A DNA stretch of 64,000 nt from Oligoflexia bacterium (GTDB lineage Bacteria; Bdellovibrionota_G; JALEGL01): NCBI GenBank assembly GCA_035326705.1, contig DAOLES010000003.1, forward strand, positions 124,001 to 188,000, given 5' to 3'. Made by a program: the position numbers and the translations under genes. Below, piece by piece: positions 19,615 to 30,565 of the stretch (position 1 is its first letter; each line of letters begins with the position of its first letter). Below the pieces are notes generated by a model. It saw only the letters and a list, made by a program, of their open reading frames with translations, was not told the DNA's origin and ran no database searches.

Positions 19615-20167
19615 AAATTACATTCTGTTCTTGTAAGCGAAGTTTAGATAAAGTTTTACAGTCTATCCAAATTAATAAATTTAATACAAATGGAGCAAAT
19701 ATCGCATACAAAAGACATTGGCTTAACATAACAAAAAATGTTCCTAAAAGCATTGCACTTGATCTTTGAAAAATTCCTCCCAACCAATGCTCAACTATGA
19801 ACATAAACAAACAAACAATAAAACACAAAATAAACTTCTGTATATAGCCAGAGATAAAAATACTTTGTCTAAAAGCTAAACAAAGTAAAACCAGGATTAT
19901 ATAGGTCATACTCAAGCTGCTCCCCCATGCAATACCAAAAGCATTGGTTAAAGAATACAAAAACAAACTCCACATCATGGCTTCATAAGGCTTACGAGTA
20001 AATGCTAGATATGTTACAACAATAACCACCGTATTAAAATAGAAGCTTGCAAAAAACATCTTTATAAAAAAAATATCTTGCATGACAATTGAAATTCTAG
20101 GCATGACGGATGTCTGGAGAATTAATCCAAGTATGGATAAAGATATTATGGCAAATATATTTTTCAT
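19577..20167 (-). CDS. mreD: Rod shape-determining membrane protein MreD
   Basis: Small polytopic protein (196 residues, about five hydrophobic helices) of the elongasome. MreD is weakly conserved, so the call depends on hydrophobicity, size and its place between mreC (4-base overlap) and mrdA (38-base overlap). The segment FGIAWGSSLSMTYIIL is consistent with the family. Confidence 0.88.
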   Translation of the reverse strand: MKNIFAIISLSILGLILQTSVMPRISIVMQDIFFIKMFFASFYFNTVVIVVTYLAFTRKPYEAMMWSLFLYSLTNAFGIAWGSSLSMTYIILVLLCLAFRQSIFISGYIQKFILCFIVCLFMFIVEHWLGGIFQRSSAMLLGTFFVMLSQCLLYAIFAPFVLNLLIWIDCKTLSKLRLQEQNVIFAQQREGLIATF

Positions 20168-20973
20168 TCTTCGCTAACGACTACACCAACTTCTTCTATA
20201 TGAAAATAGTCAACGTAAGTTTTAACATATACATCTAAAAACAAGTCATCATTTTTTTCCTGAACCTCAGAAACAAATCCAATTGGCAGCCCTTTAGGAT
20301 AAACATCATCTAAACCTGATGTAATAAATATATCTCCCACTTTTACATCTTCTGTTGCGGAAAAATATTCTGATTTTAATTGGTCAATTTTATAGCCTCT
20401 TAACAGAGCCCTTCTTCTTGTTCTTTGATTAATTACATCAACAACGCTTGTTTTATCTGAAAGCACAAGCACATCACTATGACGAATGGAACTTTCTAAA
20501 ACCAATCCCACTAAGCCACGTGAATGAACCACTGGCATACCTTTTTCTACGCCGAATGCTCTACCTTTAGCTAAGCGAATCATTCTTTGGTTAGGTGATG
20601 CCCCTAAAGCTACCCTTCTTGCCCCCAAAACTACATAGTCTCTTAAGGGTTCTATACTTAAAAGGTCACGTAATCTTTCAGCTTCAAATAATAACTCATC
20701 ATTTTTTTTAATTTTAGACTGTAATAGGTCAATTTGTTTTTTTAATTGATCATTTTCTTTAGCGGTGTTGGTAAGAAAAACATAATATTTAAATGTTGAA
20801 GTTATTTTATCCACTAAATGACCAGCCGCTTTTTGCAAAGGCAGACTTATGAATATAATGGACTTTTCAATAAAACCTAAATTTTGTTTTTTTTGCAAAC
20901 CAACAGAAATAATTTGAATACCCAAATAACTGACAAGGAAGATAGCTATAGCAATTCTTAGGGGCTTATTCAC
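20164..20973 (-). CDS. mreC: Rod shape-determining protein MreC
   Basis: Periplasmic elongasome protein linking MreB with PBP2. An N-terminal membrane helix (about 8-26) and a coiled-coil (about 75-110) precede the beta-rich domain with GMPVVHSRGLVGLV, VLSDKTSVVDVI and DVKVGDIFITSGLDDVYPKG. The length is 269. It starts with GTG, supported by an AAGG sequence about six bases upstream, and lies 16 bases after the mreB stop. Confidence 0.95.
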   Translation of the reverse strand: MNKPLRIAIAIFLVSYLGIQIISVGLQKKQNLGFIEKSIIFISLPLQKAAGHLVDKITSTFKYYVFLTNTAKENDQLKKQIDLLQSKIKKNDELLFEAERLRDLLSIEPLRDYVVLGARRVALGASPNQRMIRLAKGRAFGVEKGMPVVHSRGLVGLVLESSIRHSDVLVLSDKTSVVDVINQRTRRRALLRGYKIDQLKSEYFSATEDVKVGDIFITSGLDDVYPKGLPIGFVSEVQEKNDDLFLDVYVKTYVDYFHIEEVGVVVSEE

Positions 20974-20989
20974 TGAACCTTACAATATC

Positions 20990-22361
<1,372 letters not shown>

Positions 22362-24245
22362 ATGTTACAATCAATTAGTGAAGGTATGGTTTCTCCTTTT
22401 GCAAAAGTATTACTTTTTATTCTTGCTGCTGCTATGATCGGTTTTTATGGTTTCTCAGGATCATGTGGCGGAGCAATGTCAGAAAATATTATTGCCACCG
22501 TTGATGGCAAAGAAATCAGTCAAAATGAACTGGCTCGTGCCTTTCAAGAAATGATAGCTTACCAACAAAGCCAAGGTATGAATTTCAACAATCTCCCACC
22601 TGAAATGATTACGATGTTTCAAAAACAAGTGTTGCAAAGTATGATTCAAAAAAACCTATTACTTAAACAAGCTAAAGCTTTAGGTATGGTGATGCCCAAA
22701 AAAGCTGTTCAGAAAAATATTTATGACCAATTCACTCAAGGTAATCAAACCTTTGATTTCCAACAGTATAAAAATATTCTTGCTCGTTTTGGTCAAACTC
22801 CTGCCCAATTTGAAAAAGAAGAAGGTGAAAAAATTATGGTCAATAGTTTGTATCAAGCCATGAATGCAATAGCAAAAACTCCATTGCACCTTTTAAAAGC
22901 TGATTATGCAATAAACAATACCAAAGCCAAAGTCAGTTACATAAAGCTCAATGCCAACCAAGTTCAAAATAAATTAGGTGTTGAACACCCTACCCAAGAA
23001 CAACTCAAAGAGTACTTTGAGCAAAACAAAGAAAATTATAGAGTCCCAGAACAACGTGATTTTTCTCTTTACTGGCTTAACTTAGCAACGTTTTTACCGC
23101 AACCCAATGATGAAGATCTAAACCAAACCTTAAAGTCTGCGTACAACGCACAACAAAAAGAAAAACTCACCCAAGCCCGCTACCATGCTCGTCACATATT
23201 AATTGCAGGCGACAATGAGGCAAGCAGAGCACAAAAAATTTATCAGCGCATCAAATCTGGAGAGTCTTTCAATAAAATTGCCCTTATGGAAAGTGAAGAT
23301 CCAGGTTCAAAAGGCAATGGTGGTGACTTAGGTTATTTTTCTTCTGACAGCATGGTTCCAGAATTTCAAAACGCTGTAGAATCTTTACGCGTAGGTCAAG
23401 TCAGTACTCCAGTAAAAACATCTTTTGGTTATCACATCATTGAACTCTTGGATAAAATTCAAGCCGGCCCAGTCAATGTCACACGTCTCAAAAAAGAATT
23501 GGCTTACACTTGGCAAGCACGTGCACTCGAACAAGATAATTATAAAAACATAGCTCTAGATGCTGCAAAAAAAGTTTTTGCCAATCAGGCTAAGAAACAG
23601 ACCTACAACAACATCAATCAAAATGATGACTTGCCCCAAGTTCCTGATAGCAATGATACAAGTATTATTATGGGTAAAGTCATGGGTGCTAGCTTAAAGC
23701 AAAAAAGTGATGTGTTTACAGCTGCATCATCCAATTATCTTTATCAAGTTGAGTTACATAAAATTGAAGAAAGCCGTATTCCAAGCTACGACAGTATTTC
23801 TCAAACTGTTAAAACCAACTACCTTGATCAAGCCTATCAAAAAGCTTTTTCAACTTTGATGGCACAAAAAAATCAACAACTGCTAAAAGGTGAAATTACC
23901 AATTTACAAAGTTTAGCCAATGAACTAGGCCAAAGCATTCAAACAACAGGTTGGTTTTCAGCCAATGATTCATCTCAATTAAAAGGTCAACTGGATATTG
24001 AAGACCTTAAGCCGGCACTGTCCATGCAAAAAGATAGCCTATTTAAAAAAACAATTGTGCAAGGGAAAGATTATTATTTCTTAGCAGTTGCAGATCTTCA
24101 AACTCCTAATTGGAGTCAATTTGATATAGATTCTTCAACCCAAAATAATTCTGAGTTAATCAACACACAAAAAATAACTCAATGGATCAAGAGCCTTGAA
24201 GAAAATGCAAACATCGAAATTGCCCCTCAGTTTCAGGATTCATAA
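22362..24245 (+). CDS. PpiD/SurA-like membrane-anchored peptidyl-prolyl isomerase
   Basis: Periplasmic folding factor for exported and outer-membrane proteins. The order is: short cytoplasmic N-terminus, one membrane helix (about 13-32), SurA-type N-terminal chaperone domain (about 38-200), parvulin domain (about 270-365, with HARHILIA, GGDLGYFSSDSMVPEF and SFGYHIIELLDK) and a C-terminal chaperone-like part. At 627 residues it matches PpiD in length and plan. AAGGAG lies 9 bases before the ATG. Single gene, convergent with gpmI. Confidence 0.92.
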   Translation: MLQSISEGMVSPFAKVLLFILAAAMIGFYGFSGSCGGAMSENIIATVDGKEISQNELARAFQEMIAYQQSQGMNFNNLPPEMITMFQKQVLQSMIQKNLLLKQAKALGMVMPKKAVQKNIYDQFTQGNQTFDFQQYKNILARFGQTPAQFEKEEGEKIMVNSLYQAMNAIAKTPLHLLKADYAINNTKAKVSYIKLNANQVQNKLGVEHPTQEQLKEYFEQNKENYRVPEQRDFSLYWLNLATFLPQPNDEDLNQTLKSAYNAQQKEKLTQARYHARHILIAGDNEASRAQKIYQRIKSGESFNKIALMESEDPGSKGNGGDLGYFSSDSMVPEFQNAVESLRVGQVSTPVKTSFGYHIIELLDKIQAGPVNVTRLKKELAYTWQARALEQDNYKNIALDAAKKVFANQAKKQTYNNINQNDDLPQVPDSNDTSIIMGKVMGASLKQKSDVFTAASSNYLYQVELHKIEESRIPSYDSISQTVKTNYLDQAYQKAFSTLMAQKNQQLLKGEITNLQSLANELGQSIQTTGWFSANDSSQLKGQLDIEDLKPALSMQKDSLFKKTIVQGKDYYFLAVADLQTPNWSQFDIDSSTQNNSELINTQKITQWIKSLEENANIEIAPQFQDS

Positions 24246-24255
24246 TGGATAATCT

Positions 24256-24291
24256 AGACTATTCTTAGCGTTTCACTCTGAGTAATAGTCT
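24256..24291. terminator. Possible weak bidirectional terminator
   Basis: The stem AGACTATT / AATAGTCT encloses a 20-base loop between the convergent PPIase gene and gpmI. There is no proper T-tract on either side, so its role as a terminator is only suggested by position. Confidence 0.3.
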
Positions 24292-24322
24292 TGAATAACT
24301 AAAGCTACGAAGACTTATGTTT

Positions 24323-25906
24323 TTATTTTTTACTGAGCAAGCTCTTACTTTTCATTTGAATAGGAACTTTAATATTCATGGTTTGTAAAATTGTTGGTGC
24401 AATATTACTTAACACGCCTTCTGATTGTAGTTTTATATTTTTCACATCTCGTCCAAGTAAAATAAATGGAACTGGATTGAGCGTATGGGCGGTATGAACA
24501 TTACCATTATCATCTAACATTTGTTCAATATTACCGTGATCGGCCGTAACAAAAACTTTATAATCATTTTCTAAGGCAGCCTGCGCTATACGCTCTAAAC
24601 AAGTATCTGTTGCTTCTACTGCTTTTAAGGCCGCTTCAAAATTACCTGTATGCCCAATCATATCAGGTTGCGCATAGTTGACCACAATCAAATGTTCTTG
24701 TTTTTGCTCTATTGCAGAACAGACATGATCCGTAACTATGCTTGAATTCATCGCAGGAACTTCATCATAAGTTTTGACTTTTGGTGAAGGAACCAAATAT
24801 CGACGTTCTTCACGGTAAGGCTCTTCTCTACCTCCATTGAGAAAAAAAGTTACATGCGCATATTTCTCTGTTTCAGCAACACGAAATTGCTTTAAATGAT
24901 GACTTTCTATCGTTTCTCCTAAGCACATATCAATTTTTTGCTCATCAAATAAAACAGGGAAAGCAAATGCCCAGCTGTACCTGGTCATGGTAAAAACCTT
25001 GCTTACATCTAACAGTGGACCTTCATCTGTCATATCAACACTTTGTAAGCATTGTTCTTTAATAGTTTTTTCTGTTAATGCTTTACAGATTTGACGCATA
25101 CGATCAGAGCGAAAATTAAAACAAAAAACAACATCATGCTCTTCAATTTTCCCTGCATAAGATTGATCTGGAGTTAAAACCTTACATGGTTCAAAAAACT
25201 CATCACTGATACCTTGTTCATATGATTTTTCTATTGCTTTAATAGGATCTGTACAGGATTTATTACTACCAATATCAAGCATTACCTTTAATGCTTCTGC
25301 GGTTCTTTCCCAACGCTGATCTCTATCCATAGCAAAAAAACGCCCACTTAGACTTGCCAGTTGTCCTCCCCAACGATTGAGCACAGCTTGTAAATTTTTT
25401 ATATACTGCAAAGCAGATCTTGGTGATGTGTCTCTTCCATCCAAAATGGCATGAAAATAAACTTTTTTCATGTCTGCTCCCTGTTCAAACAAAAGCTGAA
25501 TGATTTGACTGTAATGCTCTTCAGATGAATGAACGCAACCATCAGAAATAAGACCTAATAAATGAATTTTTCTACCGGTGGCTTTATGCTGAGTCAGCAT
25601 AGATTGAAAGCTTTTATTCTCGGTAAAAGTTTTATTGGCAAGGCTCTCATTGATTCGCACCAAATCTTGTGCAATCACTTTACCGGCCCCAATATTCATA
25701 TGACCTACTTCTGAATTCCCCATGACAGCTTCAGGTAAACCCACAAACCCGCTGGATGCTTGTAATTGCGTCATTGGATATTGCCTTAACATCTGCTCAT
25801 AAAAAGGCGTATTTGCCTGGGCAATGGCATTACCTTTAATTTCGTTGCGGATTCCCCAACCATCTAAAATAACCAAGACCGTTTTATTTACATTTTTTTT
25901 TGTCAT
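24323..25906 (-). CDS. gpmI: 2,3-bisphosphoglycerate-independent phosphoglycerate mutase
   Basis: Interconverts 3- and 2-phosphoglycerate in glycolysis, a Mn-dependent alkaline-phosphatase fold enzyme. Motifs: VLVILDGWGIR, GNSEVGHMNIGAG with the phosphorylated Ser65, HAILDGRDTSPRSA, FCFNFRSDRMRQ, NYAQPDMIGHTGN and TADHGNIEQM. The length of 527 is normal. Its ATG is only 14 bases from the ATG of the divergent esterase gene, so its promoter must lie within that gene. Confidence 0.97.
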   Translation of the reverse strand: MTKKNVNKTVLVILDGWGIRNEIKGNAIAQANTPFYEQMLRQYPMTQLQASSGFVGLPEAVMGNSEVGHMNIGAGKVIAQDLVRINESLANKTFTENKSFQSMLTQHKATGRKIHLLGLISDGCVHSSEEHYSQIIQLLFEQGADMKKVYFHAILDGRDTSPRSALQYIKNLQAVLNRWGGQLASLSGRFFAMDRDQRWERTAEALKVMLDIGSNKSCTDPIKAIEKSYEQGISDEFFEPCKVLTPDQSYAGKIEEHDVVFCFNFRSDRMRQICKALTEKTIKEQCLQSVDMTDEGPLLDVSKVFTMTRYSWAFAFPVLFDEQKIDMCLGETIESHHLKQFRVAETEKYAHVTFFLNGGREEPYREERRYLVPSPKVKTYDEVPAMNSSIVTDHVCSAIEQKQEHLIVVNYAQPDMIGHTGNFEAALKAVEATDTCLERIAQAALENDYKVFVTADHGNIEQMLDDNGNVHTAHTLNPVPFILLGRDVKNIKLQSEGVLSNIAPTILQTMNIKVPIQMKSKSLLSKK

Positions 25907-25920
25907 GATAGTTTTCTTTC

Positions 25921-26718
25921 ATGTTTTTTAATTCTTCCAACAGTTCGCCAGCAAATGTATCCAAGCTTAGTGCAAATGCAACTTCTTTTTTAAAAGGAGA
26001 CAAAGATATAACCCTCATTTGTGTACATGGATTCACAGGTTCTAGCCATGACTTTTCTATTGTTGCCCCATATTTAAAAAACCTGTTCAACATCAATTGT
26101 ATCTCGTTGAGCCTACCCGGACACACCGGAAAAATAGAAGATTTAAAGGCCATTCAATATCAAGATTGGCTTAATGTCATTCAAGGTCACATTGACTCAT
26201 GTTTAGAGAAAAACCACCAGGTTCATTTAATGGGGCTATCCATGGGAGGGTCTTTAGCCATGATTATAGCTGCCCAACTTCAGGATAAAATTAAATCCAT
26301 GACTTTATTTTCTCCAGCAATATGGATTATCAATCGTAAACAAGATCTTGCACTCTATTATTTAAGCAAGCTTCCTCGTTTTCTAATCCCAAATATTACA
26401 ATTAAAAAAGATAAAAAAAAGAATGAAGTTCTTTTGTTTGAGTCTTATCCTTTACAGGCTTTAGCAGAATATAAAAAAGTCACCCTTTTAGCTAAAGATG
26501 CCTTACCCAAGATCAATTGCCCTAGTCTGGTTATCTACTCTGATGATGATGATGTTATTTCACCTAAGTCTAGTCAGTTTATCTACAAACACAATAAAAA
26601 TAAAATCAACCACATATTAAATCTAAAACATGCAGGGCATATTATTCCAATGATTCAAGATCAAGAGCAAGCAAGCATGCTTAATGCGCTAAAAACTTTT
26701 TATACAGAGATTTTTTAA
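25921..26718 (+). CDS. Alpha/beta-hydrolase, carboxylesterase-like
   Basis: Serine hydrolase of the Est30/monoacylglycerol-lipase-like group. Seen: oxyanion segment CVHGFTGSSHDF, LSLPGHTG, nucleophile elbow GLSMGGS, acidic residue region YSDDDDVISPK and catalytic His in LKHAGHIIP. It has 265 residues with no signal peptide. The substrate is unknown. It is divergent from gpmI with almost no space and convergent with mglA. Confidence 0.85.
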   Translation: MFFNSSNSSPANVSKLSANATSFLKGDKDITLICVHGFTGSSHDFSIVAPYLKNLFNINCISLSLPGHTGKIEDLKAIQYQDWLNVIQGHIDSCLEKNHQVHLMGLSMGGSLAMIIAAQLQDKIKSMTLFSPAIWIINRKQDLALYYLSKLPRFLIPNITIKKDKKKNEVLLFESYPLQALAEYKKVTLLAKDALPKINCPSLVIYSDDDDVISPKSSQFIYKHNKNKINHILNLKHAGHIIPMIQDQEQASMLNALKTFYTEIF

Positions 26719-26756
26719 TAGAACGCAGGTAAAACTACAATAGAATTGCAAACCAA

Positions 26757-27341
26757 CTAATGTTTTTTCTTTAGTTCTAACAGAACCAGTTTTGCAATTG
26801 ACTTAAGCGTATCAAACACACCTTGACCATCCGTTGCCACCGCTTCAAACTCAGGAACTTTATAAAAGTTTAAGTCTCTGCGCATTTGTTCAATACCCAT
26901 AGCAGACGGTAAATCGCGTTTATTGTACTGTATAACATGTGGAATTGTATCTAAAGATAAGCCGTTTTCCTTTAAATTAACTTTTAAATTTTCATACGAT
27001 TCAATGTTGGCTTCTCTTCTTTCTTCTTGTGAATCTGCTACAAAAACTACCCCATCTGCTCGTTCAAGAACTTTTCTTCTGGTTAAGTCGTAAAAAACTT
27101 GCCCAGGAACTGTGTACAAATGAAAGCGAGTTTGAAAGCCATTGACAGTTCCTAAAGATAAATGCAAAAAATCAAAAAATAAGGTTCTTTCAGTTTCAGT
27201 CGCCAAGGATATTAGTTTACCTTTTGCCTCAGGTTTAATTTTTTTATCCAAAAATTTAATATTGGTGGTTTTGCCACATAAGCCTGGACCATAATAAACT
27301 ATTTTTAAATGAATTTCTTTTTCGTAAGAATCTATATACAT
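26757..27341 (-). CDS. mglA: MglA-type polarity GTPase
   Basis: Ras-like GTPase that sets cell polarity and controls gliding or type IV pilus motility. P-loop GPGLCGKT (residues 18-25), the MglA-specific TVPGQVFYDLTRRK (Thr in place of the usual Asp of switch II), VVFVADSQ and the base-recognition NKRD (140-143). The length of 194 is typical. It lies 5 bases after mglB, its GAP, in one operon. It ends with TAG. Confidence 0.96.
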   Translation of the reverse strand: MYIDSYEKEIHLKIVYYGPGLCGKTTNIKFLDKKIKPEAKGKLISLATETERTLFFDFLHLSLGTVNGFQTRFHLYTVPGQVFYDLTRRKVLERADGVVFVADSQEERREANIESYENLKVNLKENGLSLDTIPHVIQYNKRDLPSAMGIEQMRRDLNFYKVPEFEAVATDGQGVFDTLKSIAKLVLLELKKKH

Positions 27342-27346
27342 AATCT

Positions 27347-27832
27347 TTAATCACCAAACAGTTGATCAATATCTTGATCAGAAATTTCCTCAAAAATGGC
27401 GGCCACCGCTGACTTAGGATCAGCTTTACTGGCCAGCTTATTAAATAAATCACTCAATTCTCGACTGAACTTTTTAACCCGCAAACGCACCAAACCTAAA
27501 CTAGACTCTGCATCAAAAAGCACAACCAAGATAATTCTTTGATCAATTAATGATAGGTGAATATTATCTTTTTCACCTTCATGAAAAATAATAGAAAATT
27601 CTTTTTCACCCAATAGTTTAGCTATACCCGCTGTTGCAGCAAAATTACCGGCCGTTAACGATGCTAAACCAATAGAATCAATCTCTTTGGTTTCACCCGT
27701 TGAGGCAATCAACTGTCCATTTTTATCAACCAAAAAACAAGCCTTTGCATGCGCTTCATTATTTAAGTTTTCTATGATTGAAAAAATCTCAACCATTTCT
27801 TTCTCAAATACAACCATAGGAGAATTGTCCAT
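27347..27832 (-). CDS. mglB: MglB-type roadblock/LC7 GTPase-activating protein
   Basis: Partner and GAP of MglA. A roadblock/LC7 domain occupies about residues 8-120 (ACFLVDKNGQLIASTG, LTAGNFAATAGIAKLLG), followed by a charged helical tail to residue 161. Adjacent to mglA in the same direction. The start is either Met1, where AGGGG lies too close, or Met6; neither has a well-spaced ribosome site. Confidence 0.93.
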   Translation of the reverse strand: MDNSPMVVFEKEMVEIFSIIENLNNEAHAKACFLVDKNGQLIASTGETKEIDSIGLASLTAGNFAATAGIAKLLGEKEFSIIFHEGEKDNIHLSLIDQRIILVVLFDAESSLGLVRLRVKKFSRELSDLFNKLASKADPKSAVAAIFEEISDQDIDQLFGD

Positions 27833-27942
27833 ACCCCTATTTTTAACAGCTTATGTTACGAAACACAAAGATTTTCATACTTTATAAGTCGTAGACTGCC
27901 CTTTTGGGCTTACAAAAATACATCTAAATAAATATAAAAATT

Positions 27943-28548
27943 TTATGAGTATTGTCTGCGTTCAGCAATGGCTCTACCTAAAGTAATCTGATCTGTATAC
28001 TCTAGGCTACTGCCCATGGGGACTCCCATTGCAATTCTGCTGGTTTTAACAGCCCGATTACCCACCAATTTATTGGCAATATAAAGCGCCGTAGCATCTC
28101 CCTCCACGTCAGGGTTCATGGCTAAAATTACTTCTTGTATAGCCCCTTGCTCAATTCTTTTAAAGAGCTGACTAATTTTTATCTGTTCAGGACCAACCCC
28201 TTCCAAAGGTGACAAGCGACCATGCAAAACATGATAAACCCCTTGGAATTGAGCACTTTCTTCAATAGCAAAAATATCTGTTGGGTTTTCTACCACGCAC
28301 ACCAAACTGTGATCTCTTTTTGGATTTAAACATATTGAGCAAACTTCATCATCACTATAAGCATGGCAGGACTCACAGAGTCTAATACTCTGCTTAACTT
28401 TAATCAAAGCTTGGGCAAGGTTTAAACTTTTTTCTTCTGGGAGCTTTAACAAATGCATAACCATGCGTTGCGCAGATTTTTGTCCAATACTGGGCAACTG
28501 ACTGAATGCTTTAACAGCCTCTTGAAAAGACTTAGGAATATAACTCAT
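27943..28548 (-). CDS. recR: Recombination mediator RecR
   Basis: Loads RecA at gaps together with RecF/RecO. HhH motif LPSIGQKSAQRM near the N-terminus, four-cysteine zinc finger CESCHAYSDDEVCSIC, then a Toprim domain (VVENPTDIFAIE, AMNPDVEGDATALYI) and the C-terminal Walker-like segment with GSSLEYTDQITLGRAI. 201 residues. It overlaps the dnaX stop by 4 bases. The ybaB gene that often lies between dnaX and recR is missing. Confidence 0.97.
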   Translation of the reverse strand: MSYIPKSFQEAVKAFSQLPSIGQKSAQRMVMHLLKLPEEKSLNLAQALIKVKQSIRLCESCHAYSDDEVCSICLNPKRDHSLVCVVENPTDIFAIEESAQFQGVYHVLHGRLSPLEGVGPEQIKISQLFKRIEQGAIQEVILAMNPDVEGDATALYIANKLVGNRAVKTSRIAMGVPMGSSLEYTDQITLGRAIAERRQYS

Positions 28549-30221
28549 TTTAAAACATTGACCTCATCCACTTTAGCATCAAATAAACCTAAAGTTTCCT
28601 GAACCTTTTTATCTTCTAAAACAGTTTTTTCTGCTTGTGCTTGCTTCACTGAGTGTGGGGTTTCGTCTTGACTTTGCTCACCACTTTCACGGATACTCAA
28701 TTGATACTTTTCTCCAAAAAGTGTTTCGCTTAATTCTTCAACATACTGTTTAAATTCTTTTTCTTTTGCACGCTCAAGATAAAAAGAGCTTTTTGGAAAG
28801 CCTAAAACAATGCGCTGATTTTCAACCTTATGCCTATCGCTTTGTAATAAAATGGCTGCATACGATGGTTTATTTTTCTTTGTTACTTGCAACAGTTGAT
28901 CCCAATGCGTCTGATCACTCTTGTCTTGGATATCTGTTGTTTGTGCTGAATTTTGAGCCATAGGTTCATTGTTTATTGGCTCATGCATTGGCTTTGCAAC
29001 AGGCATGGCTTTCTGTAAAGATTGTGATGTTTGAGTTTGAACTGCTGGTGCTTTACCTTGAACCGGTGTCAAGTTTGTACCTTTTTTAGCATTGATTTGT
29101 TCAAGTAAATCATCCACATCAATGCGTGGAATATAACGCGCTGCTTTTATCATGGTCACTTCCAGCAAACGCTTGGCAAAATTACTGCGTCCCAACTCAT
29201 TGATGGTATTTTTAAACAAATCAAACCAACGCTCTAGCTCTTCATCTGCAATAGTTTGCGCTAAACCTTTAAGCCTAGCCAACTCTTCTTCTGTTGCCCG
29301 CACCAAATGATCTGCTCCACCAGCTTTAATGACTAAAATATCACGCACTTTCTCAAGTAAATCTGTTAGATAGTTTTTTGGATCAACTCCGGTTTGAAAT
29401 ACCTTTTCCAGAACTTGTAAAATACCCTCTACAGAATGTTCACTTAAACACTGCAAACTCTCATCTAAAATAGATTTATGGGTTAAGCCCAAAATATCAA
29501 TAACGTCTTTTTCTAAAATGGTTTCATCTAAACTAGAAATCAAAGCAATGACCTGATCCAATAAAGACAAAGCATCTCTAACACTACCCGCCGCTTGTAT
29601 AATCAATAAATCCAGGGCTGCTGGCTCCATATTGATTTTTTCTTGTTGTAAAATGTTTTGCAAGTGTTGCTTAAGATGGGTTTCAGCCACTTCTTTAAAG
29701 TCAAAACGTTGACAACGTGAATGAATGGTATCTGGAATCTTCTGAGGCTCAGTGGTTGCAAAAATAAATTTTACATGTGAAGGCGGTTCTTCTAATGTTT
29801 TTAATAGCGCATTAAAGGCACTGGTTGAAAGCATATGCACTTCATCAATGATAAAAATTTTATACTTTGATTTAGAGGGTGCATATTGCACATTATCTTT
29901 TAACTCACGAATATCATCAACAGATGTATTAGACGCGCCATCAATCTCAATCACATCAATGTTTTGGCTGGCTGAAATCTCTTTGCAATTGGTGCACTCA
30001 TTGCACGGATTAATATCTTGTGGATTTTCACAGTTTAAGGCTTTGGCAACAATTCTTGCGGATGTGGTTTTACCGACCCCACGGGTTCCAGTAAACAACA
30101 TGGCATGCGGTACACGATTTAAGCGAATGGCATTTTTTATGATTTTTACAATGGTTTCTTGTCCAACCAAATCATCAAAACTTTGTGGTCGCCATTTCCG
30201 CGCCAACACCACATAACTCAT
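28545..30221 (-). CDS. dnaX: DNA polymerase III subunits gamma/tau
   Basis: Clamp-loader ATPase. Walker A GTRGVGKTT, zinc-binding cysteines CENPQDINPCNECTNC, Walker B IFIIDEVHML, sensor 1 ATTEPQKIPDTIHSRCQRF, gamma domain III, then a linker rich in Gln/Pro/Ala (about 385-440) and a tau-like C-terminus. 558 residues. AAGGAGAG lies 8 bases before the ATG. I see no A-AAA-AAG-type slippery heptamer with which to make a separate gamma. The SRP RNA gene precedes it on the same strand. Confidence 0.96.
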   Translation of the reverse strand: MSYVVLARKWRPQSFDDLVGQETIVKIIKNAIRLNRVPHAMLFTGTRGVGKTTSARIVAKALNCENPQDINPCNECTNCKEISASQNIDVIEIDGASNTSVDDIRELKDNVQYAPSKSKYKIFIIDEVHMLSTSAFNALLKTLEEPPSHVKFIFATTEPQKIPDTIHSRCQRFDFKEVAETHLKQHLQNILQQEKINMEPAALDLLIIQAAGSVRDALSLLDQVIALISSLDETILEKDVIDILGLTHKSILDESLQCLSEHSVEGILQVLEKVFQTGVDPKNYLTDLLEKVRDILVIKAGGADHLVRATEEELARLKGLAQTIADEELERWFDLFKNTINELGRSNFAKRLLEVTMIKAARYIPRIDVDDLLEQINAKKGTNLTPVQGKAPAVQTQTSQSLQKAMPVAKPMHEPINNEPMAQNSAQTTDIQDKSDQTHWDQLLQVTKKNKPSYAAILLQSDRHKVENQRIVLGFPKSSFYLERAKEKEFKQYVEELSETLFGEKYQLSIRESGEQSQDETPHSVKQAQAEKTVLEDKKVQETLGLFDAKVDEVNVLK

Positions 30222-30254
30222 ACAAGACTCTCCTTAAAGCACCATAGAAATAAA

Positions 30255-30360
30255 GTGATCGCCAGAAAAAAAGCGGCACCCAAAGAGGGCTCCGTGCCGC
30301 TGCTTCCTTCCGGACCTGACGGAATTGGGAGTCGTTTGTCGCGCAAATTCCGGCGATCAC
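30255..30360 (-). ncRNA. ffs: Signal recognition particle RNA (4.5S-like, small bacterial type)
   Basis: The minus strand contains the near-invariant apical motif GTCAGGTCCGGAAGGAAGCA at about 30304-30323, inside a rod whose ends GTGATCGCC and GGCGATCAC pair perfectly. About 106 nt, within the normal size for the small bacterial form. Towards its 3' end AGCGGCAC and TGCCGCT plus seven T residues also resemble a terminator hairpin. It lies 33 bases upstream of dnaX in the same direction, a linkage also known in other phyla. Confidence 0.95.
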
Positions 30361-30365
30361 TGCGA

Positions 30366-30394
30366 CCTATACCATTAAGATGGGTTTTTTTAAA
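30366..30394 (-). promoter_or_regulatory. Candidate promoter of the SRP RNA gene
   Basis: On the minus strand TTTAAA (30389-30394) and TATAGG (30366-30371) are 17 bases apart, and the RNA start inferred from end pairing (30360) lies 6 bases after the -10. Placement is good although both hexamers are imperfect. Confidence 0.5.
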
Positions 30395-30452
30395 GTAGAA
30401 AAGCAGAAATTGGGTCAAAATCATGGATCGATGGCCATAGCCTTAGATTTTA

Positions 30453-30481
30453 TTGACAGGTCAAAAAAATATGGTAGATAA
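30453..30481 (+). promoter_or_regulatory. Candidate promoter upstream of the tRNA-Ser region
   Basis: A perfect TTGACA at 30453-30458 followed after 17 bases by AGATAA. The -10 is weak. It lies about 40 bases before a truncated tRNA-Ser 5' end and about 165 bases before the intact tRNA. Confidence 0.4.
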
Positions 30482-30521
30482 GCATACTTCACATAACAGA
30501 CATATATTATGTTTGTATGCT

Positions 30522-30537
30522 ATGGAGAGGTGGCCGA
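30522..30537 (+). repeat. Truncated duplicate of the tRNA-Ser 5' end
   Basis: The 16 bases ATGGAGAGGTGGCCGA are identical to 30643-30658, which include the first 14 bases of tRNA-Ser. After this point the two sequences diverge, so this is a remnant and not a tRNA. It sits at a natural distance from the TTGACA promoter, suggesting that the original tRNA start was here. Confidence 0.75.
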
Positions 30538-30554
30538 CATACAGATTCTTGTGA

Positions 30555-30565
30555 GCGTAGCGAGC
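30555..30565 (+). repeat. Left copy of an 11-base inverted repeat flanking tRNA-Ser
   Basis: GCGTAGCGAGC here is the exact reverse complement of 30845-30855 (GCTCGCTACGC). The two copies bracket the intact tRNA-Ser at roughly equal distances. Confidence 0.6.

Noticed and set aside
28545..30221. Programmed frameshift in dnaX
   Set aside because: No slippery A-run heptamer of the E. coli type near the gamma/tau boundary.
30522..30537. A second tRNA gene
   Set aside because: Only the first 14 bases of tRNA-Ser are repeated; no anticodon or T arm follows.
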